From positions 22,927-86,926 of the forward strand of contig CAMYMC010000038.1 of assembly GCA_947259365.1 (NCBI GenBank): DNA of 64,000 nucleotides, given 5' to 3'. The stretch is from an uncultured Acidimicrobiaceae bacterium. GTDB taxonomy: Bacteria; Actinomycetota; Acidimicrobiia; Spongiisociales; UBA5794. A program made the translations under genes and the position numbers. Positions 43,426 to 51,354 of this stretch are shown here, in pieces. The notes beneath the pieces are model-generated. The model saw only the letters and a list, made by a program, of their open reading frames with translations, had not been told where the DNA came from and searched no databases. The first letter of the stretch is position 1. Each line of letters starts with the position of its first letter.

Positions 43426-46032
43426 TCAGCCGGCAACGCGCAACGCAGCCGGCTCGTCCCGGGAGATCGGCTGAGCGGGTCGGTCGCCGGGGACCGGGCC
43501 ACGCAGGAGCTCCTCGAACTCGTTCGGCGGTAGGGGTCCTCCGAGGAAGTAGCCCTGTCCGAGTGTGCAACCCAGCTCCCTGAGCCGGTTGAGTTGACTC
43601 AGCGACTCGACGCCTTCCACGATGGTGTCGAGCCCGAGTGAGTGGCCGAGTTGGATGACCGCACGCACCAGGGGCGACTCCCCTGCCTTGCTTCCGAGCC
43701 GGCTCACGAACGCCCTGTCGATCTTGACGCAGTCGATCGGGAGTGTGTCGAGGTAGCTCAGGGACGAATAGCCGGTTCCGAAGTCGTCGATGGCGAGCCG
43801 GACGCCGAGTGCCTTGAGCCGGTCGAGCGTGTGGACGGAGGTGTGCATCAGCACGTTCTCGGTGATCTCGAGCAGGAGTGCTGCCGGATCGAGTCCGGAG
43901 CTGGAGAGCGCTGAGGCGACATCATCGACGATGTCGGAGTCGCGGAGCTGATGGGGGGAGAGGTTCACACTCAGCGTGAGACGTCCTGCGACCTCGGGGT
44001 GCCGGGTGACCCAGCCCTGCACCTGCCGGCATGCGTCAGTCAGGACCCACCGACCCAGAGGAACGATGAGACCCGATTCCTCGGCGAACGGTATGAACTC
44101 GGAGGGATCCACCGCACCGCGATCCGGGTGTCGCCAGCGCACCAGCGCCTCGACACCACGAACGTCTCCACCCCTCAGGGCAATGATCGGTTGGAAGTCG
44201 AGGTAGAACTCCGAGCGGTCGACCGCGGTGCGGAGATCGGCACGGAGTTGCAGCCTCTGCATCGTCTCGACATGCATCATCTTCTCGAACATCCGGTGCC
44301 GACCTTTGCCTTCACGTTTTGCCGCGTACATGGCGGCGTCTGCGTTGCGGAGCAGGTGATCGGGGCCGTCACCTTGAGAGCCGAGCGCCAGCCCGATGCT
44401 CGCCTGGGTCACGATGTGGGCGCCCTCGATGTCGATGGGCGACGCGAGCGCCTCGAGGACGCGATCCGCCACGCGGGTCGCGTGTCCTTCCGACTCGACG
44501 TCGTCGAGGAGGATCGCGAACTCATCACCGCCGAACCTCGCCACTGTGTCGCCGGGCCGGCACGCCCGCCGAAGACGATCCGCCACCGCGACGAGGAGAC
44601 GGTCGCCGGCTGCATGGCCGAGACCGTCGTTGACGGTCTTGAAATCGTCGAGATCGAGAAAGAGGATGGCGATCTTCGCGACAGTGTCCTCCGTCCGGAT
44701 CAATGCCCCCTGGACGCAGTCGAGAAACATGGTCCGGTTCGCCAGCCCGGTGAGCGGGTCGTAGAGGGCTTGGTTCCTCAGCTCCTCCTTGAGCTCGGTC
44801 AGCTGCCGGAGAGAGTCCTCGAGGCGGCCGTTCTCCAGGGAGACGCCGAGCTGACTCGCCAGAGTCTCGAGGAGATCGGCATCATCGGATGCGAAGCGGC
44901 TCACGTTGCCGAGCCGGTTGCCGACCAGGAGCACCCCGACGGTGTCCTCGTCGCCGCTGATGGGCACGGCCACGACCTCAGTGACCACCCGGTCGTCGGG
45001 TCGCGGTCCGAGCACCGTCGGATCATCGATCAGCCGGCCGCCGTCGGCGATGGCGCGGCTCCAGAAGACCCGGGCATCGCCAGACCCGACCGGAACCATG
45101 ATGTCCGCCCGGCTACCGGGACCGACCGTCGTCTGATACCCGCCGCCGTCGGGACCGTCCGGGAAGAGTGCGATCTCGGCGAACTCGGCGGCGAGGAGCC
45201 TGCGAGCGTGGGAGGCGGCGGTGAGCAGAGCTGTTTCGATCTGGGGAGACCGGTGGAGATCGCGACTCGCTCTGTACAGCGAGGTCAGTCGGCGACGCTC
45301 GTGCCGCTGGGCGACGTAGGCGCGGTAGGCAGTGAACAGCACGACGGGAGGGACAACGGCGAGGGGCAGAGCCGCCGGCGTTGCCGCAACGAGCGTGATG
45401 CCGACGAGGGCAAGGCTCGTGTTCATCACGGTGCCGAATGAGCTGAGCGCGAGCACGCGCAGCATCTCCGCAGTCGTGAGAAAGCCGCCCGTCGTCCGGA
45501 TGGCGAGGTTGATGAGCGAGTCTCCGAGCACGAGCGCGGTGAGCGCGGCGAGCGCAGCCGCGATCCAGCCCGTGGGGCCGAGCGGATCGGCGACAACGAC
45601 CACCGCGCGGAAGACGACGACGGCGACCGCCGTGACGAGTGCGAACTGGCTGAGGTTGAAGACCAGTTTCACGGGTGGCTGGCGGCGGTGAATCGTGAGC
45701 ACGACGAGACTGCCGAGGAACTGACCGACGACGAGGTCCAACGGCGCCGCCCAGAACAGCGCGATCACGAGCGGCACCTCGCTCATCGAGAACGAATGGG
45801 CATCGCGATTGAACTCGGTGTGGACGACGGCGAGTTCGGCAAGATAGAAGCCTGCCGCCAGCAACCACCACGGGATCTGGATCTTGGCCGGGAGAGCCGT
45901 CATTCCGGCAATCGAGGTCACCATCACAGCGGCACCGATGGCGACCACGGCGGTCAGCAGCCAAACGCGCATTCCCGGGCTGAGCTGACTCCGGATGCTT
46001 CCGGCCGGTCGACCACGACGCTGGCTGGTCAC
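43426..46032 (-). CDS. Membrane GAF-GGDEF-EAL protein (c-di-GMP turnover)
   Basis: Protein of 868 aa. An N-terminal multi-helix membrane domain (about 20-230) carries the SFSMSEVPLVIALFW motif; a GAF-like domain (about 250-410) follows. The GGDEF domain shows YDPLTGLANRTMFLD and an intact RFGGDEFAILL, and the EAL domain begins with intact EALVRW and has NLSPHQL, ITENVLM and DDFGTGYSSL. Both active sites look competent for cyclic-di-GMP synthesis and hydrolysis. GTG 46032 overlaps the upstream sensor gene (GTGA). Confidence 0.92.
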   Translation of the reverse strand: MTSQRRGRPAGSIRSQLSPGMRVWLLTAVVAIGAAVMVTSIAGMTALPAKIQIPWWLLAAGFYLAELAVVHTEFNRDAHSFSMSEVPLVIALFWAAPLDLVVGQFLGSLVVLTIHRRQPPVKLVFNLSQFALVTAVAVVVFRAVVVVADPLGPTGWIAAALAALTALVLGDSLINLAIRTTGGFLTTAEMLRVLALSSFGTVMNTSLALVGITLVAATPAALPLAVVPPVVLFTAYRAYVAQRHERRRLTSLYRASRDLHRSPQIETALLTAASHARRLLAAEFAEIALFPDGPDGGGYQTTVGPGSRADIMVPVGSGDARVFWSRAIADGGRLIDDPTVLGPRPDDRVVTEVVAVPISGDEDTVGVLLVGNRLGNVSRFASDDADLLETLASQLGVSLENGRLEDSLRQLTELKEELRNQALYDPLTGLANRTMFLDCVQGALIRTEDTVAKIAILFLDLDDFKTVNDGLGHAAGDRLLVAVADRLRRACRPGDTVARFGGDEFAILLDDVESEGHATRVADRVLEALASPIDIEGAHIVTQASIGLALGSQGDGPDHLLRNADAAMYAAKREGKGRHRMFEKMMHVETMQRLQLRADLRTAVDRSEFYLDFQPIIALRGGDVRGVEALVRWRHPDRGAVDPSEFIPFAEESGLIVPLGRWVLTDACRQVQGWVTRHPEVAGRLTLSVNLSPHQLRDSDIVDDVASALSSSGLDPAALLLEITENVLMHTSVHTLDRLKALGVRLAIDDFGTGYSSLSYLDTLPIDCVKIDRAFVSRLGSKAGESPLVRAVIQLGHSLGLDTIVEGVESLSQLNRLRELGCTLGQGYFLGGPLPPNEFEELLRGPVPGDRPAQPISRDEPAALRVAG

Positions 46033-47300
46033 CCGAGGCTCCCCGGCGTGGCGGCCGTCGCCGACCACCCGCAGACCAGCAGACCGAGATGGCCGGCGAC
46101 CAGTTCGAGTGCCGCCAGGTCCTTGCTGTTGAAGGAGCCGAGATCACCGAGATGGTTGCCGACCGTGATGGACCCGACAGCGCGCTCCGACCCGGGCAGA
46201 GCCGCCGTCATCGCGTCGCGCACCGGCTCCTGCGTGCCGCCGGCAACGACAAACTCGGATCCGTTGCCCGATCCCGATGGGTCCCGGTGTCGGACCGACG
46301 ACGGCCTCACCCTCCGAGCCGTGTCCCGATGGACCGGACGCATCGTCTCTCTCCGCCCCTCGGGCCCGAACGCCGTGCGGAAGGCGATGCCGTCGCTGCC
46401 GCTCGAGAACACGTGAACCTCGGTGAATTCCGCATCGAAGAGCGCACACGTGCGGGACGCGACGTCCCTGATTGCGCTCGTCAGGTCGGGCGCCACCCGC
46501 AGCGCTCGAGTGGTCTCCGACAGCGCCGTCAACCGGGCAGCCGATACCCGGTTCGACGCGTACCCTCGATAGCCGAGGTACAGGGCGATCGCGGGAGCGA
46601 AGGCGAGCCACGCCACCCCCGGTCGAACCCAGAGGAGAACGACGACGCCGAGCCCTGCGACGGAATTGAGCGCAACGGCGACACCACTCACGCCGAACAC
46701 GCCGAGCATCGACCGCCCATCGATCTCCCCCCCGCTCAGACGGATCGCGACGTTGATGAGGACATCGCCGACGACGAGGGCGGCGAGAGTGGCGACAAGC
46801 GCCGCCACGAGGCCCTGGACGCCGATGGGATCGGCCCCGACGAGTTCGCGGAAGACGAGCAGTCCGACTCCTGCCTGGAGGGTGAACTGGGCGACGTTGA
46901 ACATCAGCTTCATGGCGGGCTGACGGCGGTGAGCGAGGAGCGCCGCCCCGACACCGACGATCTGGGCGGTGATCAGGCTCAGGGGGCTCACGAAGAACAG
47001 ACCCACGACGAACGCAACCTCGCTCATCGAGAAGGAGTGGGCGTCGGCGCGGAACCGCACGTGGACGACGGCGACTTCTGCAGCGAAGAACCCGGCAGCC
47101 AGCGCCCACCAGGGAACGGTCCTGGGTGCGCCGAGCACGGCGGTGTCGCGCAAACCCCAGACGATCGCGCCCGCGACAACGGCAATAGCGGCGCTCAACA
47201 ACCACACACGCCAGAGTCGGGGCTGACGAACGGCCGCCGCGTCGTGTTCGCGGCGGATGTCGGGCTTGGTTGCCTTCTCCGGGCCGGTTTGGAGCGTCAT
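46029..47300 (-). CDS. Membrane GAF sensor, paralogue of the GGDEF/EAL N terminus
   Basis: Protein of 423 aa from ATG 47300, chosen because it overlaps the subtilase stop (ATGA); ATG 47321 is an alternative. The membrane domain repeats that of the next gene (PWWALAAGFFAAEVAVVH and SFSMSEVAFVVGLFF versus PWWLLAAGFYLAELAVVH and SFSMSEVPLVIALFW), followed by a GAF-like region. There is no GGDEF or EAL. It looks like a duplicated sensor module that may heterodimerise with, or compete with, the c-di-GMP enzyme. Confidence 0.8.
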   Translation of the reverse strand: MTLQTGPEKATKPDIRREHDAAAVRQPRLWRVWLLSAAIAVVAGAIVWGLRDTAVLGAPRTVPWWALAAGFFAAEVAVVHVRFRADAHSFSMSEVAFVVGLFFVSPLSLITAQIVGVGAALLAHRRQPAMKLMFNVAQFTLQAGVGLLVFRELVGADPIGVQGLVAALVATLAALVVGDVLINVAIRLSGGEIDGRSMLGVFGVSGVAVALNSVAGLGVVVLLWVRPGVAWLAFAPAIALYLGYRGYASNRVSAARLTALSETTRALRVAPDLTSAIRDVASRTCALFDAEFTEVHVFSSGSDGIAFRTAFGPEGRRETMRPVHRDTARRVRPSSVRHRDPSGSGNGSEFVVAGGTQEPVRDAMTAALPGSERAVGSITVGNHLGDLGSFNSKDLAALELVAGHLGLLVCGWSATAATPGSLG

Positions 47301-48928
47301 GTCGTCGAACGGGATCTGCATCGTGCTAGTTCCAGCTCAGACGCCCCCGACCACGACGCCCCCGACCACGACGCCCCCGACCACGACGCCCCCGACCACG
47401 TCTTCGAGGACCACGACGCCCCCGACCAGGAGACACCCGACCACGACGCCCCCGACCACGACGCCCCCGACCATGACGCCCCCGACCACGACGCTCCCGA
47501 CCACGTGGCGCCGTTCCAATCCCCGCCGGACCAGCTCGAGCCGGACGCGCTGGCAGCCGACCAACTCGCCCCGTCCCAGGCGTTGCCGAAGATGTCCTGC
47601 TCCCCGTCGAGCAACACCCCTTCGTCGTACAACTCGGAAGATCCCCGCGCCGCGTCGAGGGAGCCGAGCCCGGTCGACCATGTCCACTGCTGCAAGTTGG
47701 GCTTTCCGTGCGGCGTCTTCGCATTCATCGCGGCCTCGAGATCGATGATTCCGGCGCCCTGGCAGAGCGGCGACTCGCTCGAGTAAGGCCGGGCCGAGGA
47801 CAGGAGGAGTGCCTTCACTTGGTTGGGAGTCATCTTTGGGCGCTGCTCGAGCAGGAGGGCTGCAGCACCGGACACGACTGCCGCCGCCTGGGAGGTTCCG
47901 CTTCCGAGGAAGAACCGCTCCTCGACCACGGCTTCGGGGTGGCTCGCATCGATATACGAGCCCGGGGCGCGAAGGCCGATGATCGACCGGCCGGGAGCGA
48001 CGACGTCGACATAGCGCAGCGGTGTTCCGCAGTTGGAGAAGTCGGCCACGAAGTCGTCGTCCTGTGGCACGGTTCCGTTGCCGTCGACGGCCCCCACTGC
48101 GATGACGAACGGGTCGTAAGCCGGGTTGCGGAGAGGAGCCGTGTTGCCATCGTTGCCCGCGGCGACGACGACGACGATTCCCTTCTTCCAGGCCTGTTCG
48201 ACGGCGAAGGCCAACGGGTCGATCGTGTAGTCCTGGAGGCCGTCGGTGCCGAACGCGAGGTTGAGCACCCGGATGTTCATCCCGTCGTCGTTGCGGTGCT
48301 GGACCACCCAGTCGATGGCGGCGATGACCTGTGACACGTCGACGCTGCCGTCACTCGACGCCACCTTGACGTTGAGGATGCGCGCGTCCGGCGCCATGCC
48401 GACGAACACCTCGTCCGGTGCGTCCCAGTAATCGTCGGGTGCCGCGTCGTCGACACCTGCTGCGATGCCGGCGAGATGGGTCCCGTGCCCGTACGTGTCG
48501 AGGTACCTGAGGTTCTCCGCTTGGGATTCGAACGAGAGGTCGGGTCCGTTGATGATCTTGTCGTCCCGGGTGAGTCCCTCGACGGGGACCACGCCGGTGT
48601 CGATCATCGCGATGTCGATGCCCTCTCCGGTGAAGCCGTCCTTCCACATCGCCCGTGCCCCGGTCTGGTCCGTCACCGTCATGAGTGATCCGGGGTTCGA
48701 CGTGGCTTCGCTCGATGCGAGCGTCGTCGCGGAGTCCCAGCCGCTGGACAGCAGGGTCATGCTCCGATCGCCTGCGGCCGGCGGAGCGCCACCCAACGGT
48801 GCGGCGACGCCATCGGCCGACGCTGGTGTCGCCAGACCGACGAGAAGAGCCATCGCCGCGGCGAGTCCCGCGTAGCGCCCCCCGGGCGTCGTTGAGAATC
48901 GGATTCTTCCTCGAGCACCCGGCACCAT
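47297..48928 (-). CDS. Secreted subtilisin-like S8 serine protease with pentapeptide tail
   Basis: Protein of 543 aa. A signal peptide (YAGLAAAMALLVGLATPASA) precedes the S8 domain: Asp in AMIDTGV, His in GHGTHLAG, oxyanion Asn in AAGNDG, and Ser in GSGTSQAAAVVSG. The C terminus is a Trp-rich array of 13 pentapeptides of type W-S-G-A-S, likely a surface or matrix-binding tail. The final residues (ELELARCRSRSTT) differ from the repeat, and a second frame ends Ser-Trp-Asn-stop at 47326. It heads the operon with the sensor and GGDEF/EAL genes. Confidence 0.9.
   Translation of the reverse strand: MVPGARGRIRFSTTPGGRYAGLAAAMALLVGLATPASADGVAAPLGGAPPAAGDRSMTLLSSGWDSATTLASSEATSNPGSLMTVTDQTGARAMWKDGFTGEGIDIAMIDTGVVPVEGLTRDDKIINGPDLSFESQAENLRYLDTYGHGTHLAGIAAGVDDAAPDDYWDAPDEVFVGMAPDARILNVKVASSDGSVDVSQVIAAIDWVVQHRNDDGMNIRVLNLAFGTDGLQDYTIDPLAFAVEQAWKKGIVVVVAAGNDGNTAPLRNPAYDPFVIAVGAVDGNGTVPQDDDFVADFSNCGTPLRYVDVVAPGRSIIGLRAPGSYIDASHPEAVVEERFFLGSGTSQAAAVVSGAAALLLEQRPKMTPNQVKALLLSSARPYSSESPLCQGAGIIDLEAAMNAKTPHGKPNLQQWTWSTGLGSLDAARGSSELYDEGVLLDGEQDIFGNAWDGASWSAASASGSSWSGGDWNGATWSGASWSGASWSGASWSGASWSGVSWSGASWSSKTWSGASWSGASWSGASWSGASELELARCRSRSTT
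47339..47513. repeat. 15-bp tandem repeat encoding WSGAS pentapeptides
   Basis: About a dozen near-identical 15-base units (plus-strand core GACGCCCCCGACCAC) encode Trp-Ser-Gly-Ala-Ser on the minus strand. A few units diverge (near 47401-47410 and 47430-47436). The unit length is a multiple of three, so copy-number change alters tail length without shifting frame. Five of the six frames are open here, creating shadow ORFs. Confidence 0.85.
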
Positions 48929-48945
48929 GACTCAACCACTCCTAA

Positions 48946-49039
48946 CGCGCAGGCAACTACTCTGCGCATTATGAGCCGTCTTGGGCTGGCCCAGCCGAGG
49001 GGTTTTGCCTGCGCGCGATGTGGCTAGTCACGTCGCGCG
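48946..49039 (-). promoter_or_regulatory. Nested inverted repeats in the subtilase leader
   Basis: CGCGCAGGCAA (48946-48956) and TTGCCTGCGCG (49005-49015) form an 11-bp perfect long-range pair around a smaller GGCTGG/CCAGCC hairpin (about 48983-48996). A second stem (49012-49022 with 49029-49039, one mismatch) shares bases 49012-49015, so the two are mutually exclusive. On the minus strand a CATAAT box (48974-48969) lies between the arms. This lies upstream of the subtilase ATG 48928 and downstream of the Flp pilin stop. Confidence 0.45.
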
Positions 49040-49065
49040 GTGCCACGACGGCAAGAGAGCCGCGA

Positions 49066-49248
49066 CTACGGGATGGTCGCCGCGATCTCCGAGTACTTCT
49101 CCGACAAGTTTCCACCGAACGAGGTGACGGCGAGCAGCGCGACGACGGCGATCAACGCCACCAGCAGCGAGTACTCGACGAGGCTGGCGCCTTCGTCACC
49201 TGCGATTCGGCTCTGGTAGGCCGCCCACATGCGAACCATGTCCCACAT
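49066..49248 (-). CDS. Flp/Fap-type pilin
   Basis: Protein of 60 aa with the Flp signature GASLVEYSLLVALIAVVALLAV, where Glu-Tyr follows the processing site after the basic leader. Flp pilins form tight-adherence pili, but no TadZ/A/B/C genes are in the window. The ribosome site before ATG 49248 is weak; ATG 49236 is an alternative start. It is divergent from the ECF sigma gene. Confidence 0.82.
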   Translation of the reverse strand: MWDMVRMWAAYQSRIAGDEGASLVEYSLLVALIAVVALLAVTSFGGNLSEKYSEIAATIP

Positions 49249-49389
49249 CCTGTGGCGAGGTGATCCAACAACCTTCTATCGGCAGGATCGGCTCAAATCC
49301 GTAGCCCTTCGGTACCGTGCCGGCACCGGTGCCTCCATCCTCCCCCGCGATCCCCTGTCAGGAATGGACGGAGCCGGGAATGGTGGGGT

Positions 49390-49980
49390 ATGAAGGGAGC
49401 AACGGCAGTCCGCTCACCGAGAGGAATGACCCTGGTGGCGAGTGGCCGGGAGGATTTCCACCGCCTCTACGACCGGCATTACGACGCCCTTCTCGGGTAC
49501 TTCCTCCGGCGCAGCGACAGAGCGAGTGCTCAGGACCTCACGGCCGAGGTGTTCCTCGTCGCCTGGCGTCGTATCGACGAGGTTCCGCGGGGCGACGAAA
49601 CCCTCCTCTGGCTCTACGGTGTCGCCGCCAACGTGGTGGCGCATCATCGTCGGAGCGCAGCCCGCGCCGCCCGGCTCGAAACCCGGCTTCGGTCGCTGGG
49701 AGGCTCCAACGATCCCGACGAGCCGGAGCCCCAGGTCGTACGCCGTTCCGAGTACGAGGAGGTGCTGGCGGCGGCGGCCCGACTCCGGGCGCGCGATCGG
49801 GAGATCCTCCGCCTCGCTGCCTGGGAAGAGCTCCCTCACGACCAGATAGCCCGTCTGTTGGGAGTCTCGGTGGCCGCCGTCGACCAGCGACTACACCGAG
49901 CCAAGAAACGACTTGCCAGGGAATACCGCCGGCACGAGCACGCCAGGCTCCCACGGACCGAGGAAGGCGACAGGCGATGA
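49390..49980 (+). CDS. ECF RNA polymerase sigma factor
   Basis: Protein of 196 aa. Region 2 (FHRLYDRHYDALLGYFLRRSDRASAQDLTAEVFLVAWRRIDEVP...LLWLYGVAANVV) binds the -10 and core polymerase; region 4 (RLRARDREILRLAAWEELPHDQIARLLGVSVAAVDQRLHRAKKRL) is the -35-reading helix-turn-helix. It is followed by its membrane partner with an ATGA overlap. ATG 49426 is a possible shorter start. Confidence 0.92.
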   Translation: MKGATAVRSPRGMTLVASGREDFHRLYDRHYDALLGYFLRRSDRASAQDLTAEVFLVAWRRIDEVPRGDETLLWLYGVAANVVAHHRRSAARAARLETRLRSLGGSNDPDEPEPQVVRRSEYEEVLAAAARLRARDREILRLAAWEELPHDQIARLLGVSVAAVDQRLHRAKKRLAREYRRHEHARLPRTEEGDRR

Positions 49981-51056
49981 ACGACACCGATCGCATCTTC
50001 CGGCTCTTCGCGGAGGCCGACCCGGCTCCCGAGTCTGTCGTCTCGACGATCGAGCGACCCGCAGCCGACGTCTTCCTCCTCGACCTCGAGAGGACACCAA
50101 TGCTCACCCGCGAACCCAAGATCCAACCCGCGGAGCCGTTTGCTTCGCGAACTAGCCGCCTGCGGGGCCCGGCGGTGGCCGTGGCCTCTTTCGCCGCTGC
50201 CGCCATCGTCGGTGCGGCCGTCGTCGGCATCGCCGCCTGGCTCTCGTCCGGTGACGGCGAGACGGCGGCGACCCAACCCACCCTGCCTCCGGTCACGACC
50301 CAGGCGACCACGACCACCGTGGCTCCGACACCGGTGCCCGCGCTCGTCACCGTCCCCGACTTCGCCGGCATGACGCTGGCCGAGGCCCGCGCCCTCGCCG
50401 CGACGCTCGGCCTCGAGTTGGAGGCACTCCCGCCCGCCGTCGGCGAGGCCGTCGTCGTGGCTCAGGATCCCGCACCCGGAGCCCGGGTCGACGAAGGAAC
50501 GATGCTGGCGGTTGACGCGAGGGTGGCTCCGACGTGCACACCGACCGTCCCGGCCGCGCCCGGACCAAACCAGGCCGAGATCTTCCTGCTCTTCGAGTGT
50601 GACGGCGACGGCCTGTACCCCGCAACGGGGATCCCGCTGCATCGGCTCGTGCCGAAAGGCGGCGGTGAGGCCATCGACCGGGTCGAGTGGACGTTGCGGT
50701 CCTTGCTCTCCGGGCTGAGCCCCGAGGAGAAGGCGGCCGGCTTCACGTCCTTCTTCGGCTTCACGACCACCGGAGACACGCTGAACAGCGTGACCCTCAC
50801 CGACGGGCACGTGGTGGCCGACTTCGACGAGACCATCTACGTGAACAACGCCAGCACCTCGACGGGCGGGCTCTTCTTCAACGCAGAGCTGCGGGCCAAC
50901 CTGTTCCAGCACCCGGAGGTCGACAGCGTCGAGTTCCGGGTCAACGGTGACTGCGAGGCCTGGTCCGCGTTCTTCCAGTCGGACGGATGCTGGATCATCA
51001 CTCGAGCCGACTGGGAGCAGCAGCTCGCCGAGTGGGACGAGCTCCGATCCCAGTGA
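49977..51056 (+). CDS. Membrane PASTA-GerMN protein, putative anti-sigma partner
   Basis: Protein of 359 aa. A cytoplasmic N terminus of about 75 residues is followed by one membrane helix (VAVASFAAAAIVGAAVVGIAAWL), a Thr/Pro linker, a PASTA domain (about 122-185, VTVPDFAGMTLAEARALAATLGL) and a GerMN-like C-terminal domain (about 195-335). The N-terminal segment has no zinc-finger anti-sigma motif. ATGA coupling to the sigma gene suggests it controls it in response to cell-wall state, which PASTA domains can sense. Confidence 0.8.
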   Translation: MNDTDRIFRLFAEADPAPESVVSTIERPAADVFLLDLERTPMLTREPKIQPAEPFASRTSRLRGPAVAVASFAAAAIVGAAVVGIAAWLSSGDGETAATQPTLPPVTTQATTTTVAPTPVPALVTVPDFAGMTLAEARALAATLGLELEALPPAVGEAVVVAQDPAPGARVDEGTMLAVDARVAPTCTPTVPAAPGPNQAEIFLLFECDGDGLYPATGIPLHRLVPKGGGEAIDRVEWTLRSLLSGLSPEEKAAGFTSFFGFTTTGDTLNSVTLTDGHVVADFDETIYVNNASTSTGGLFFNAELRANLFQHPEVDSVEFRVNGDCEAWSAFFQSDGCWIITRADWEQQLAEWDELRSQ

Positions 51057-51147
51057 GCAACACCCGTCACCGCACGGCAACCCGGGGATCTGCGCTTCGG
51101 CCCAGTTCTCCGGGCCCTGCCGCGGGTAACGACCAGGAGACTTCATC

Positions 51148-51324
51148 ATGACCCTCACCCTCATCTTTCTGATCGCGGGCGCGGCCATCATCGCCGGCGG
51201 CTCGGTCACCCTGCGGGGCAGCTCGAGCCTCGGAGTCCGTGCCGTGTCCGCATCCGCGCTGACCGCCGGTGTGCTCATGTTGCTCATCGGGCTGGTGAAC
51301 ACGCTGTCGGTCAGCTCCGGCTGA
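51148..51324 (+). CDS. Small two-helix membrane protein (58 aa)
   Basis: ATG 51148 to TGA 51324, with AGGAGA seven bases upstream. Two hydrophobic segments (LIFLIAGAAIIAGGS and ALTAGVLMLLIGLVN) flank a short polar loop (LRGSSSLGVRA). It lies 91 bases after the PASTA-GerMN gene in the same direction and could be a further member of that unit. No relative is recognised. Confidence 0.55.
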   Translation: MTLTLIFLIAGAAIIAGGSVTLRGSSSLGVRAVSASALTAGVLMLLIGLVNTLSVSSG

Positions 51325-51354
51325 GGCCGCCGACCAGGCGGGTCCGCCAAAGCG

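Noticed and set aside
47339..47513. Tandem repeats as a CRISPR array or as a plus-strand Pro/Thr or His/Asp repeat protein
   Set aside because: Units are 15 bases with no spacers and lie inside the subtilase frame; the plus-strand frames are shadows of the W-S-G-A-S repeat.
48946..49039. A class I c-di-GMP riboswitch before the subtilase/GGDEF-EAL operon
   Set aside because: AGGCAAAACC recalls the first core motif, but the second core (GACGCAAAGCC) and receptor are missing; kept only as an unclassified structured region.
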